64,000 nucleotides of DNA. It comes from Arcobacter sp. (GTDB taxonomy: Bacteria; Campylobacterota; Campylobacteria; Campylobacterales; Sulfurimonadaceae). Shown piece after piece: positions 1-9,391 of the stretch. A program made the position numbers and the translations under genes. The stretch covers positions 1 to 64,000 of the forward strand of contig JAGXFN010000009.1 in the NCBI GenBank assembly GCA_024637195.1, given 5' to 3'. Within the stretch, counting starts at the first letter, position 1; each line of letters begins with the position of its first letter. A model generated the notes under the pieces. The model was not told the DNA's origin, ran no database searches, and saw only the letters and a program-made list of their open reading frames with translations.

Positions 1-11
1 AAGGAAATAAA

Positions 12-467
12 ATGTCTATAAAAGTAACTATTGATGAAAAAAATTATGATTTAACTATTAATCCAGAGACTCCACTGCTTTGGGTTTTAAGAGATCATTT
101 AAATCTAACAGGTACAAAGTTTGGCTGTGGTGTTGGAGAATGTGGGGCATGTACAGTACTCGTAGATGGTGTTGCAACAAGAAGTTGTGTCACACCTTTT
201 AATACAATAAAAGATGCAAAAATAACAACTATTGAAACTACCAAAGACAAAACAGTACAAAAACTGCAAGAACATTGGGTACAAGAAGATGTCGTTCAAT
301 GTGGATATTGCCAATCGGGGCAAATCATGAATGCTGCTGGACTTTTAAAATCTAACAGTAAACCAAATGATGATGAAATAATTGAAGCAATGGATGGAAA
401 TATCTGCAGATGCGGAACCTACAATAAAATCAAAACAGCGATAAAAGCTGCAACGGCGGAGGTGTAA
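12..467 (+). CDS. (2Fe-2S)-binding subunit of a molybdenum hydroxylase (IorA-like)
   Basis: This is the small electron-transfer subunit of a xanthine dehydrogenase/aldehyde oxidase family enzyme, closest in layout to isoquinoline 1-oxidoreductase alpha subunits. The 151 residues match the family length. Residues C39, C44, C47 and C59 form the plant-type ferredoxin cluster, and C97, C100, C132 and C134 form the second [2Fe-2S] cluster of the helical domain. The start has a good ribosome site (AAGGAAATAAA). The stop is one base before the start of the large Mo subunit, so the two are co-transcribed and presumably form a complex. There is no signal peptide; the protein would be carried out by the Tat signal of its partner. 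The substrate cannot be told from sequence. Confidence 0.93.
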   Translation: MSIKVTIDEKNYDLTINPETPLLWVLRDHLNLTGTKFGCGVGECGACTVLVDGVATRSCVTPFNTIKDAKITTIETTKDKTVQKLQEHWVQEDVVQCGYCQSGQIMNAAGLLKSNSKPNDDEIIEAMDGNICRCGTYNKIKTAIKAATAEV

Positions 468-468
468 G

Positions 469-2604
469 ATGCAGAGAAGAGACTTTTTAAAAACAACCTC
501 CGTTGTAACTTCTTCATTTGTAATAGGTTTTTATCTTCCTACAAAATCAAGAGCAAATGATATAAAACAAGAAGAATCACTTCAACCAAACGCTTTTGTG
601 GAGATTACAGCTGATAATAGTATCAACTTTATCATGAGTAAAGTTGAGATGGGACAAGGTACATATACAACTTTAGCTATGTGTATTGCTGAGGAGTTGA
701 ATGTAGATTGGGAAGAAATAAACTTCAAAGCTTCAACGGTAAAACCAGTTTACTATAGCTATCCTGGTGCAATTATGATAACAGGCGGTTCATCTTCTAT
801 CATCACTAAACAATTGGAGATGAGAAAGATAGGTGCAGCTGTAAACGAGATGCTTATTTCATCTGCAGCTAAAAAATGGAAAATAAGAGCTAATCAACTT
901 TATACAAAAGATTCAAAGGTTATCAATAAAAAAACTAAAGAAAGTTTTACTTTTGGAGAATTGGTTACAGACTTATCTTCTATGAAAATCCCTAAAAATC
1001 CTAAAATAAAAGATCTAAAAGATTGTAAATTTATAGGACATCCACAACCACGCCATCCAAAAGAAGCGTGGGCAAAAGTTACTGGAAAAGCAGAATTTGG
1101 TATAGATATCAGAGTAGATGGCATGAAATACGCCGCAGTTCTTCACCCAACTGTATTTGGAGCAAAGATTAAAAGTTTTGATGCTAGCAAGGCATTAAAA
1201 AAAGACGGTGTGATAAAAGTAAAAGAGATACCTACAGGTCTTGCCGTTATTGCCCAGTATTGGTGGCAAGCAAAAGAGGCTTTATCAGATTTAGATGTTG
1301 TTTGGGATAAAGGTGCTTTTGCCAATACTAGCGACAAAGATTTAGATAATGAATATACTAAAGCGATGCAAACAGCTGGAGCATCTATGAGAAAAGATGG
1401 GGATTCTATAAAAGCATTTAAAGAAGCAAATAAGGTAATAGAAGCAGAATACAATTTTCCATTTTTAGCTCATGCGCCTATGGAGCCTTTAGGCTTTTTA
1501 GCGCATCATGAAAAAGACAAAGCAACTATCTGGTCTTCTTCTCAATCGCAAACTCTAGCACAAGGAGCTGCAATTAAAGTGCTTGGTGTAAAAGCTGAAA
1601 ATATCACATACAATACACCATATCTTGGCAGTGCTTTTGGTAGAAGAGGACCGGTAAATTTAGACTTTGTTAAAGAAGGTCTATATGTAGCAAAAGATGA
1701 AGCATACCCTATCATGACCTTATGGACAAGAGAAGATGATATCAAAATGGGTAACTATAGACCAAAATATAAAAACAAAGTAAAAGTTGCCTTAGACTCA
1801 CATGGCAAAATTACAGCGTTTGATGGAAAAATTGTTTCTCAATCTATATTTAAAGGTTCAGTATTTGCAGAGTCTGGATATAAAAATGGTGTAGATGCTG
1901 CACAAAAAGAGGGTCTAGCCAATCACCCTTATACTATAGATAATCACGATTTACAAGCCTACACTATGGAGTCTCCTATTCCTGTTTTATGGTGGAGATC
2001 AGTAGGTCACACGCAAAGTGCACCAACTGTTGAAGGAATAGTTGATGAAGCGGCATATTCTGCAGGGATTGATCCAATTAAGTACAGAATTAATATGCTT
2101 ACAGATCGAAGACTCATCAATTTACTAGAAGATGTAGCTAAAATATCTGATTGGGAAAAAAGAAAAAAAGAAAAAAATGTAGGTTATGGTGTAGCTATCC
2201 ATAAGTCATTTGGTACAGTCTGTGCCCAAGTAGCAAAAGTGCGAATTACAAAAGATGATTTCAAAGTGGAAAAAGTTTGGGCAAGTGTAGATTGTGGTTT
2301 TGCTTTCAATCCACAAAATGTTGAAAACCAAATAGTAGGCTCTATAAACTTTGGTATCGCCGCACTTAAATATAGCGAAATCACTATAAAAAATGGTGAA
2401 ACGATGCAAAGTAACTTTTATGACTATGTTGTATCAACAATGTCAGATGCTCCAGATGTTGTAGTAAGTATTATAAATTCAGGAGAAAAGATAGGTGGTA
2501 TTGGTGAACCAGGTGTTCCTCCGATTTTAGCAGCCGTGCCAAATGCACTTTTTGATGCTACAGGAAAAAGGTATCACTCCATGCCTATAAAACTAAGCCA
2601 ATAA
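469..2604 (+). CDS. Molybdopterin-binding large subunit of an aldehyde/xanthine/isoquinoline oxidoreductase (IorB-like)
   Basis: This is the catalytic subunit that binds molybdopterin and hydroxylates an aldehyde or N-heterocycle using water. The N-terminus carries a twin-arginine signal (QRRDFLK at residues 2-8, then a hydrophobic stretch), so the enzyme is likely periplasmic. The 711-residue length and the GSAFGRRGP and GIGEPG segments fit the family; the Glu of GEPG near the C-terminus is the expected catalytic base. The Tat signal on this subunit plus a separate small 2Fe-2S subunit is the IorAB arrangement rather than the three-subunit cytoplasmic Xdh. XdhC and a Mo-cofactor nucleotidyltransferase follow directly and would mature its cofactor. 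The substrate is unknown. Confidence 0.92.
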   Translation: MQRRDFLKTTSVVTSSFVIGFYLPTKSRANDIKQEESLQPNAFVEITADNSINFIMSKVEMGQGTYTTLAMCIAEELNVDWEEINFKASTVKPVYYSYPGAIMITGGSSSIITKQLEMRKIGAAVNEMLISSAAKKWKIRANQLYTKDSKVINKKTKESFTFGELVTDLSSMKIPKNPKIKDLKDCKFIGHPQPRHPKEAWAKVTGKAEFGIDIRVDGMKYAAVLHPTVFGAKIKSFDASKALKKDGVIKVKEIPTGLAVIAQYWWQAKEALSDLDVVWDKGAFANTSDKDLDNEYTKAMQTAGASMRKDGDSIKAFKEANKVIEAEYNFPFLAHAPMEPLGFLAHHEKDKATIWSSSQSQTLAQGAAIKVLGVKAENITYNTPYLGSAFGRRGPVNLDFVKEGLYVAKDEAYPIMTLWTREDDIKMGNYRPKYKNKVKVALDSHGKITAFDGKIVSQSIFKGSVFAESGYKNGVDAAQKEGLANHPYTIDNHDLQAYTMESPIPVLWWRSVGHTQSAPTVEGIVDEAAYSAGIDPIKYRINMLTDRRLINLLEDVAKISDWEKRKKEKNVGYGVAIHKSFGTVCAQVAKVRITKDDFKVEKVWASVDCGFAFNPQNVENQIVGSINFGIAALKYSEITIKNGETMQSNFYDYVVSTMSDAPDVVVSIINSGEKIGGIGEPGVPPILAAVPNALFDATGKRYHSMPIKLSQ

Positions 2605-2607
2605 AAT

Positions 2608-3498
2608 ATGTTTGAGGATAAAGAGTATTTAAAATTTATACAAACTTCCAAAAAAAACAACTACGATATAGTGGGAGTTAGTGTGATTGACACACTAGGT
2701 TCCACGTATGCTAAAGCTGGTAATCTTATGCTTATAAACTCTAAATACGAGTTTATAGGTGTTTTAGGAAGTAAACCTCTTCATGAGCAGATTTTTGAGT
2801 ATGCAAAAACTGCCTTTGAAACTAAAAAATCCCTTTACTTTGAGAATATCCCAAAAGATGACTCTTCGGGGCATGGCACAAGTAAGTATTTTCTACAAGC
2901 TTTTTTTTTAGAAGATGATTACGGTTTATTGGGTAAAGCTCTTAATAGTTTTAACAAAACTCTCATCCAAGATATAAAAAATGACACATATGAGTTTAGT
3001 GATGAAAAAATTGAAATAAAATATGAAAACAATAAATTTTACCAAGCCATTAAACTGCCTTACTCCCTTTTAGTTTTTGGCTCAGGTGCACATGTAACTT
3101 CACTCATACATATGGCAAACCTTATGGGGTACAAAACTACAGTTATAGACATAAACATTAACAATAAATATGTCAATGAAGCGGATGAACGCATAGAGTT
3201 GGAAAATTTCGAAGATATTTTTAATATGGATTTGACCTCATACAAGGCATCTGTAATCTTAAGCCATAATCCAAAAACAGATGACAGCTATTTAAAAGCG
3301 CTGCTCAACTCTAAAGTTGAATATATAGGTCTTATGGGCAATAAAAAGAATATGAAACGCAAAGCTGAAGAATTTAATCTTTCAGATGATGCCAGGTTTT
3401 TTGCTCCAGTTGGATTTGATATTGGAGGAAATACGCATCAATCAATAGCACTTTCAATTTGTGCACAAATTGAAGCAAGAAAAAATGGAAAAATTTAA
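2608..3498 (+). CDS. XdhC/CoxI family molybdenum-cofactor maturation protein
   Basis: XdhC proteins bind molybdenum cofactor, promote its sulfuration and pass it to xanthine-dehydrogenase-type enzymes. The N-terminal third fits the XdhC_CoxI domain. A Rossmann-like C-terminal domain begins near residue 153 (LLVFGSGAHVTSLIHMA) and includes YIGLMGNKKN, matching the conserved YIGLxGSxxK segment of XdhC_C. The gene starts three bases after the stop of the large subunit, so it is an operon partner. The 296 residues are normal for the family. Its 3' end overlaps the next gene by 14 bases. Confidence 0.9.
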   Translation: MFEDKEYLKFIQTSKKNNYDIVGVSVIDTLGSTYAKAGNLMLINSKYEFIGVLGSKPLHEQIFEYAKTAFETKKSLYFENIPKDDSSGHGTSKYFLQAFFLEDDYGLLGKALNSFNKTLIQDIKNDTYEFSDEKIEIKYENNKFYQAIKLPYSLLVFGSGAHVTSLIHMANLMGYKTTVIDININNKYVNEADERIELENFEDIFNMDLTSYKASVILSHNPKTDDSYLKALLNSKVEYIGLMGNKKNMKRKAEEFNLSDDARFFAPVGFDIGGNTHQSIALSICAQIEARKNGKI

Positions 3499-4075
3499 TA
3501 ATTTAGCAGTTTTGATCTTAGCGGCAGGAACTTCAAGTCGATTAGGAAAACCCAAACAGCTTTTAAAAATAAAACATAAAACATTCATTCAAATTGCAAT
3601 AGACAAAGCATTAGAGTTAAGCTCTAATGTTACAGTTGTATTGGGATACAAACATGAAGATTTCGAAGAAATCATAAGACCTTCTTCTATAAATATTATC
3701 AAAAATCCAAACTATCTTGAAGGAATGGGAAGTTCCATTGCTTTTGGAGTTTCTAAAATAAATAATGCACAAAAAGTCTTAATCATGCTTTGTGATCAAC
3801 CCTTGATACCATTAGAACATTTTAAAAAACTCATTGAAAAATCAGACCGTAGTGAAAATACCATCATCTGTTCAAAATATAAAAATAAGAATGCAGTTCC
3901 TACGATATTTCCTAAAATATATTTTGAAAACTTAGAACAATTATCAGGAGATGAAGGAGCAAAAAAACTCTTTAAAATAAATCCCTTAGATTTTGTAATT
4001 TTAGAAGATACGTATTCAATTGATATTGACACTAAAGAAGACTGGATAAAATTTAATACCAAAATATATAAATAA
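3485..4075 (+). CDS. MobA-like NTP transferase (molybdenum cofactor cytidylyl/guanylyltransferase type)
   Basis: This protein probably attaches a nucleotide to molybdopterin for the hydroxylase encoded upstream (MocA/MobA group). The N-terminus has the nucleotide-binding signature LILAAGTSSRLGKPKQLL. The LCDQP segment supplies the metal-binding Asp found in this group, and the GDEGAKK segment near the C-terminus is also typical. I chose the ATG at 3485 rather than the GTG at 3461 because it puts the glycine-rich loop close to the N-terminus and gives the short overlap usual in operons. MocA-type (CTP) is the better guess because the neighbours encode a xanthine-oxidase-family enzyme. Confidence 0.85.
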   Translation: MEKFNNLAVLILAAGTSSRLGKPKQLLKIKHKTFIQIAIDKALELSSNVTVVLGYKHEDFEEIIRPSSINIIKNPNYLEGMGSSIAFGVSKINNAQKVLIMLCDQPLIPLEHFKKLIEKSDRSENTIICSKYKNKNAVPTIFPKIYFENLEQLSGDEGAKKLFKINPLDFVILEDTYSIDIDTKEDWIKFNTKIYK

Positions 4076-4178
4076 ATTTCCATATCTCTTCAAGATTTAG
4101 AATTATATTCATTTATGCAGACAAGAAAAATATTATGCGAAGAGTAGGGTGATAATGAGTGCTAAAAGTATTGATAGT

Positions 4179-4214
4179 TTTATCTAGTAAGGCTTTATCG
4201 CCTTACTAGATAAA
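4179..4214 (+). other. Perfect 15-bp inverted repeat (hairpin) downstream of the Mo hydroxylase operon
   Basis: Arms 4179-4193 and 4200-4214 are exact reverse complements around a 6-base loop. The stem is AT-rich and no T-run follows on either strand, so it is not a textbook terminator. It lies 104 bp after the last operon gene and 54 bp before a copy of dispersed repeat R1. The 4076-4512 gap holds no supported gene; this hairpin and the R1 copy are its only recognisable structure. Confidence 0.7.
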
Positions 4215-4267
4215 GGATATAAACAATGCGGGAAGTAGTTTTATAACAGAAAATGGTACAAAAAATT

Positions 4268-4290
4268 GGGGTCAGGTGACAATTAAAGAT
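4268..4290 (+). repeat. Dispersed repeat R1, copy a (partial)
   Basis: GGGGTCAGGTGACAA matches the repeat core seen again at 50531, 51401, 53351, 54811 and 60531; here the match decays after GACAA. A partial inverted match (TTGTCATCTGG) lies about 50 bp downstream near 4331, so the copy may be one end of a degraded palindromic element. Confidence 0.6.
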
Positions 4291-4512
4291 TTGTACTATT
4301 CCAGCCAATAGAATAAGAAAAAACTATATTTGTCATCTGGTATTTTGGGCGAGGATGGCGCGAGTGAGTTTGATTTTATTTATACGTGTCGCCTCAGCTT
4401 TTTTGTTTACTACTTTTGCGGAGAAAAAAAGTATGACAAAGGGGGAGAACAGTATAGGCAAAATGCCTCCAAAGAGGCAGCATAGAAACCGGTTATAGCA
4501 GCATGAGGTCTG

Positions 4513-4719
4513 TTATTTAACGACTTCTAGGCTTACCTCGCCGATGGTGATCACTTCGCCTGTTCTGATCTTGGCGCCTTTGCGTGTCTCGGCTTCGCCG
4601 TTTCGCAGAACGAATCCCTGTGCGATGAGCTGTTTTGCTTCGGCGCCGCTGTCAACGAGATCTGCCGCTTTTATGAGTTTATAGAGTTCGATATAGTCGT
4701 CTGTTATCTTAAATTCCAT
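4513..4719 (-). CDS. S4-domain RNA-binding protein (YbcJ-like)
   Basis: A 68-residue stand-alone S4 fold. The segments LIKAADLVDSGAEAKQLI and GFVLRNGEAETRKGAKI match the alpha-L RNA-binding motif of RNA-binding S4 proteins such as YbcJ, which bind structured RNA, probably on the ribosome. It lies alone on the minus strand, divergent from the cytochrome b561 gene. Its composition is less AT-rich than the preceding operon. Confidence 0.88.
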   Translation of the reverse strand: MEFKITDDYIELYKLIKAADLVDSGAEAKQLIAQGFVLRNGEAETRKGAKIRTGEVITIGEVSLEVVK

Positions 4720-4793
4720 GATGTCCCATTTTTTAGCGCAATAATAACCAAGAGGTGTTAAAATACTTGTTAATCAATACGCAGGGAGCACAA

Positions 4794-5375
4794 ATGAAAA
4801 AGTGGAGTTTGAGTTTTAGGTTATGGCACTGGCTAAATGCGTTTGTTGTGTTGGCTTTGCTGGGGACGGTTTTCTTACGCAAGACTTTTTTGAGCTGGAG
4901 AGACAACAGCGAGATACTTGTGACAAAACTTTCAAGCATACAAATCGAGATAAGCTCGGAGCAGGGGGCACTTTTGGCAAAGGCCGTGCGTGCGCCGATG
5001 TGGGAGTGGCACATCATCATGGGTTACGCTCTGAGTTTTCTCATACTTTACAGGATCGTCCTCTTTTTCACCCCGAGCGGAAAACAAAACTACACGGACA
5101 TCGGCTCGGCAAGCCTGCACAAAAAGATGGTGAAGGTCGGCTATATCGGCATTTACACGGTGCTTGTTTTTATGGCGGGAAGCGGTCTGCTGTTAACCTT
5201 TCATGAAGAACTCGCCCTGCTAAAAGAGACAACAGAGACGATAAAAGAGCTGCACGAAGCCGTTTTTAACCTTGTCTGGGTATTTGTCGCGTTCCATATC
5301 GCGGGCGTGGTCATGGCGGAAATTACAGATGAAAAAGGGATTGTCTCAGATATGATAAACGGCGGGGAACATTAA
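4794..5375 (+). CDS. Cytochrome b561-domain membrane protein
   Basis: A di-haem type, four-helix membrane cytochrome that would pass electrons between quinol and a periplasmic or membrane partner. The N-terminus LSFRLWHWLNAFVVLAL has the first-helix His, MWEWHIIMGYALSFLILYR the second, and the last helix VFVAFHIAGVV another. I set the start at the ATG at 4794, which has GGGAG six bases upstream; an earlier in-frame start at 4755 has no such site and would add 13 unlikely residues. It has no operon partner here. Confidence 0.85.
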   Translation: MKKWSLSFRLWHWLNAFVVLALLGTVFLRKTFLSWRDNSEILVTKLSSIQIEISSEQGALLAKAVRAPMWEWHIIMGYALSFLILYRIVLFFTPSGKQNYTDIGSASLHKKMVKVGYIGIYTVLVFMAGSGLLLTFHEELALLKETTETIKELHEAVFNLVWVFVAFHIAGVVMAEITDEKGIVSDMINGGEH

Positions 5376-5380
5376 GCGCT

Positions 5381-5566
5381 GAGTAAAACCAAGTGTAAGC
5401 AGTGGTTGTAGCGTCTGCTGCGATGCGTACAAAAATAAAAATTCGTAAAAAAAGAAGTTGCGGAAGAAAAAAGAGGTGCGGTTCACTGCACGAGGGCATT
5501 ACGCCGAGTAAAACCAAGTCTTAACGAAGTATCCGTAGCTTCTGCTACGAATACGCATTAAATTAA
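5381..5566 (+). repeat. Imperfect direct repeat, two units of about 60 bp
   Basis: GAGTAAAACCAAGT occurs at 5381-5394 and again at 5506-5519. Each copy is followed by a related stretch (GTAGCGTCTGCTGCGA and GTAGCTTCTGCTACGA), so two diverged units sit 125 bp apart in the gap between the cytochrome and the RRM gene. No gene is seen in this gap and the function is unknown. Confidence 0.55.
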
Positions 5567-5599
5567 TGAAAGAAGGATCTTGTCCAATTTTCAAGTTCT

Positions 5600-5872
5600 C
5601 TACCAGCTCTCTCTTGAGGGGCGTGAGGGTCTAGGGCGTGCTTCGTTCACGCGCAGAGTTCTTCCATCCAATTCTTTACCTTCGAGGTAAGAAATCGCTT
5701 CATCTGCACAGATGCCATCGGCCATCTCTACAAATCCGAATCCACGAAATCTACCCGTTTCTTTGTCTTTAACGAATTGTACTGAATTAACTGTACCAAA
5801 CTCTGTAAACAGGTTTTGCAAGTCCTCTTCCGTCTTACTGTATGGGATGTTTCCAATATAGATCTGTTTCAC
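5600..5872 (-). CDS. RRM-type RNA-binding protein
   Basis: A small single-RRM protein of about 90 residues, of the type found in Campylobacterota and cyanobacteria. RNP2 (IYIGNI) is at the N-terminus and RNP1 (FRGFGFVEM) about 45 residues later, followed by a basic tail (ARPRPSRPSRESW). I prefer the GTG at 5872, six bases after GGAG and giving the usual short N-terminus, over the ATG at 5887. Bacterial RRMs of this type are often linked to cold or stress responses, which is family knowledge only. Confidence 0.88.
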   Translation of the reverse strand: MKQIYIGNIPYSKTEEDLQNLFTEFGTVNSVQFVKDKETGRFRGFGFVEMADGICADEAISYLEGKELDGRTLRVNEARPRPSRPSRESW

Positions 5873-6038
5873 GTTACACTCCAGCATTAAGTTAGCATAC
5901 TATTAAATAACTGTTAGTAACAGCAATAAATAATATTACACGTATCTTAATCTAAGAAGTCTTAAATCTAACTGTAAGTAACAAAGAATTTATATATTTT
6001 CATCCACTATTTTTTCTTCTAAAGGAGACAGTCTGTGT

Positions 6039-6044
6039 TACAAT
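6039..6044 (+). promoter_or_regulatory. Likely -10 box for pta-ackA
   Basis: TACAAT lies 23 bp before the GTG start of pta. A strong ribosome site (AAAAAGGAG, ending at 6061) follows. No clear -35 box is visible, which is usual in this phylum. Confidence 0.5.
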
Positions 6045-6067
6045 AGAGGCAAAAAAAGGAGCTTTTG

Positions 6068-8152
6068 GTGAAAACTAAGAGTCTGTATATCTCCTCCATA
6101 GAGCCCTACTCAGGAAGCCTTATCGTCAGTATGGGACTGATGGAGATGCTGAAAGCCCGATTTGAGAGGGTCGCTTTTTTTCGTCCTTTTATAGAGAGAA
6201 AAGAAAGGCCTGACAGCGATATCAGTTTTATGCTGGAGCACTTTGCGCTGAAGATGGACTATGAAGATGCTTACGGTTTTTATACAGATGAGGTTCAGGA
6301 GTTTGTCTCGCAGAATCGTGTGCAGCCACTTCTGAGCAATCTCTTAGAAAAGTTCAAAAAGTTACAGCAGGAGTATGACTTTGTTTTGTGCGAGGGGCTT
6401 AACAGGGAGAGTTTCAGTCTGAGCATAGGCTTTGATCTGAATGTGCAGGTGAGTAAAAACCTCGGCACTCCTTTTATCAGTGTGCTCAATGCCAAAGAGA
6501 AGAGTGTCAAAGAGGTTTCGGACGAGATCAAGATACAGCAGGATACGCTCAGAGCAGAGGGCTCCACACACTTTGCCACCTTTATCAACCGCACGGACGC
6601 TCAACTGCGGAGCGCACTCAAGGAGAAGTTTTCAAAAGAAGCATTTACCTTTGTGCTCCCCGAGATCGAGGAGCTTGACCGTCCAAGTGTGGCGGAGGTA
6701 GTGGAGAAGCTGGGGTGCAACATGCTCTTTGCGGATGAGGAGAGCCTCAAACGCAGCATCAAACGCTCCAAGATCGCAGCGATGAGTCTTGAAAACTATC
6801 TTTCTCGTATGCAGGATGGGGATTTTGTCATCGTGCCCGGCGACAGGGCAGATATTATCGTGGGCGCCTTGGCGGCGTACCACTCCAAAAAACATCCCCA
6901 TATCTCAGGAATCATTCTCACAGGTGATCTGATCCCCTCATCCGAAGTGTTGAGCCTTTTTGAAGGAACGGATAACAGCTGGGCCCTGCCTGTACTTAGT
7001 TCACAAAAAGACACCTTCAGCGTGGCGCTGGAGGTGAACAGTGTACGTTCGCGTATCCGTCCGCAGAGCGACCGAAAGATCGCTCTGGCTCTGGGGATAT
7101 TTAACGCCAACGTGCAGGTTTCACAGATCGAAGGCAAGTTTTTAAGTTACGAGTCGAAGACGCTTACACCCTTGATGTTTGAATACAGCCTTTTTGAGAG
7201 TGCGCGAAAAGAGAAGAAGCGCATCGTCTTGCCGGAGAGTCTGGATGAGCGGATACTGCGCGCGACGGAGATACTCCTGCGCCGCGACGTGGCGGATATC
7301 ATTTTGCTCGGTGATGCGCAAGAGATAAAATTTAAGGCGAGCTCGCTTGATCTGGATATCTCAAAAGCGCAGATCATCAATCCTCATGAGTCCGAGCTGA
7401 TGGAGCCTTTTTCTGAGGATTTTTATGAGCAGCGCAAGGCAAAAGGGCTGACACGTATTGCTGCCAAAGATGCCATGACACACCTTAGCTATTTTGCGAC
7501 GATGATGGTGCAGACGGGCCATGCCGACGGGATGGTCTCGGGCGCTGTCCACACAACACAAGACACCATCCGTCCTGCTTTGCAGATAATCAAGACAAAA
7601 AAAGGGACAGACCTGGTCTCAAGTCTTTTCTTTATGTGTATGGACACGCGGGTGCTGGTCTATGCCGACTGCGCGGTCAACCAGGATCCCTCTGCTCAGG
7701 AGCTGGCACAGATCGCCATCGCCTCGGCAGATACGGCCGTGGCTTTTGGCTTGAGCGCAAAGATCGCGATGCTCTCCTACTCTACGGGGGATTCGGGCTC
7801 GGGTGAGGACGTACAGAAAGTAAAAGAAGCGACGCGCCTGGTCAAGCAGCTTCGGCCTGACCTTCTGGTGGAGGGCCCCATACAATATGACGCGGCGATC
7901 GACCCTGATGTTGCGGCAAGCAAACTCCCACAGAGCAAGGTCGCAGGAGAGGCAACTGTCTTTATCTTTCCCGATCTAAACACAGGCAACAACACCTACA
8001 AGGCCGTACAGCGTTCGGCGGGTGCGGTGGCCATCGGACCGATAATGCAGGGCCTAAAAAAGCCGGTCAATGATCTCAGCCGCGGCTGTCTTGTGGCCGA
8101 CATCGTCAACACAGTCGCCATTACAGCCATCCAGGCAAGGAGCAGCGAATGA
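6068..8152 (+). CDS. pta: Phosphate acetyltransferase, long form
   Basis: Pta interconverts acetyl-CoA and acetyl phosphate in the cytoplasm. The order is an N-terminal dethiobiotin-synthetase-like domain (about 1-200), a DRTGG-type regulatory domain (about 205-320) and the C-terminal catalytic PTA_PTB domain from about residue 370 (LFESARKEKKRIVLPE onward). The P-loop of the first domain is degenerate (SSIEPYSGSL), common in long Ptas. The start is taken as the GTG at 6068, six bases after GGAG, rather than the TTG at 6065. The gene overlaps ackA by four bases, so the two are translationally coupled. Confidence 0.95.
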   Translation: MKTKSLYISSIEPYSGSLIVSMGLMEMLKARFERVAFFRPFIERKERPDSDISFMLEHFALKMDYEDAYGFYTDEVQEFVSQNRVQPLLSNLLEKFKKLQQEYDFVLCEGLNRESFSLSIGFDLNVQVSKNLGTPFISVLNAKEKSVKEVSDEIKIQQDTLRAEGSTHFATFINRTDAQLRSALKEKFSKEAFTFVLPEIEELDRPSVAEVVEKLGCNMLFADEESLKRSIKRSKIAAMSLENYLSRMQDGDFVIVPGDRADIIVGALAAYHSKKHPHISGIILTGDLIPSSEVLSLFEGTDNSWALPVLSSQKDTFSVALEVNSVRSRIRPQSDRKIALALGIFNANVQVSQIEGKFLSYESKTLTPLMFEYSLFESARKEKKRIVLPESLDERILRATEILLRRDVADIILLGDAQEIKFKASSLDLDISKAQIINPHESELMEPFSEDFYEQRKAKGLTRIAAKDAMTHLSYFATMMVQTGHADGMVSGAVHTTQDTIRPALQIIKTKKGTDLVSSLFFMCMDTRVLVYADCAVNQDPSAQELAQIAIASADTAVAFGLSAKIAMLSYSTGDSGSGEDVQKVKEATRLVKQLRPDLLVEGPIQYDAAIDPDVAASKLPQSKVAGEATVFIFPDLNTGNNTYKAVQRSAGAVAIGPIMQGLKKPVNDLSRGCLVADIVNTVAITAIQARSSE

Positions 8153-9336
8153 GGGTTCTAATTCTCAACGCCGGCAGCTCTTCGCTGAAGTTCAAGCTCT
8201 ACAACATGAACGATCGGGAGTGCCTATGTACAGGCCTGATCGAGAAGATAGCGAAAGATGAGTCCCCCGTATCGGTAAGCATAAAAGAGCAAACCCACAA
8301 AAAAGCACTTCACATAAAAGATCATACGGAAGCGCTGAATGTCCTCTTTGACCTGCTTTTTGAGTGGGGCCTGATCGTCACTATAGATGAGCTGCGCGCT
8401 GTCGGACACCGGGTGGTACACGGGGGAGAACTTTACTCGGAAGCAACCTTGATAGACGAGGAAGTGCTAGAAAATCTCCGCCGGCTCATTCCCCTCGCAC
8501 CCCTGCACAATCCGGCAAATATCGCAGGCATAGAAGCGGTAAGACTGCGCTCTAAAGAACTCATACAAGTTGCCGTGTTTGATACGGCCTTTCATCAGAG
8601 CATGCCCGCAGCTGCCTACCGTTACGCTGTACCCAATGAACTCTATGAGCACGAACGCGTCAGACGCTACGGCTTTCACGGAACATCACATGGCTATATT
8701 CTCAAAGAACTGGCAATGCTTCTTAACAAGACACCCGAACAGAGCAGCGCTATCTCTTTGCATCTGGGCAACGGCGCGAGTGCCTGCGCGATAAAAAATG
8801 GAAAAAGCATCGACACCTCGATGGGAATGACCCCGCTCGAAGGACTGGTGATGGGATCGCGAAGCGGGGATCTTGATCCGGGGATCGTCTTTTTTCTACA
8901 CCGCCGCAAGGGCTATACCATCGATCAGATCGACACGCTGCTCAACACGCGCAGCGGTCTTCTGGGGCTTTGCGGCGAGAATGATATGCGCACGCTTTTA
9001 AAAAAGGCCAAAGAGGATGAGAACTGCCGCTTGGCCTTGGATGTCTTTGTCTACCGCATCAAAAAATATATCGGCGCCTACTTGGCTGTTTTGGGAAAGA
9101 CGGACGCGCTGGTCTTTACCGCCGGCATCGGTGAGCATGCAAGCGCGGTGCGCGAGATGGTCTGCAGCGGACTGGAGGGCTTGGGAATTGTGATCGACAA
9201 GGGTGAGAATCTTTCAAAGAAAGACGGAGCGTTTTCCATCCATGCCAAAGACTCCGCGATCAAGATCTTTGTCATACCGACGGATGAGGAGCTAGAGATC
9301 GCCCTGCAGACGAAGGATGTTTTACTCGATCTTTAA
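8149..9336 (+). CDS. ackA: Acetate kinase
   Basis: AckA converts acetyl phosphate and ADP to acetate and ATP, completing the Pta-AckA pathway. NAGSSSLKFKLY at the N-terminus is the family signature. FDTAFHQSMP, the FHGTSH segment and LHLGNGASACAI are the other conserved active-site motifs. The 395 residues are full length. The ATG overlaps the pta stop as ATGA, so no separate promoter is needed. Confidence 0.96.
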   Translation: MRVLILNAGSSSLKFKLYNMNDRECLCTGLIEKIAKDESPVSVSIKEQTHKKALHIKDHTEALNVLFDLLFEWGLIVTIDELRAVGHRVVHGGELYSEATLIDEEVLENLRRLIPLAPLHNPANIAGIEAVRLRSKELIQVAVFDTAFHQSMPAAAYRYAVPNELYEHERVRRYGFHGTSHGYILKELAMLLNKTPEQSSAISLHLGNGASACAIKNGKSIDTSMGMTPLEGLVMGSRSGDLDPGIVFFLHRRKGYTIDQIDTLLNTRSGLLGLCGENDMRTLLKKAKEDENCRLALDVFVYRIKKYIGAYLAVLGKTDALVFTAGIGEHASAVREMVCSGLEGLGIVIDKGENLSKKDGAFSIHAKDSAIKIFVIPTDEELEIALQTKDVLLDL

Positions 9337-9391
9337 CCGGTGTATAACAGGAATTTATAATTTTGACAATGAGTTTGCGATATGCTTTCGC

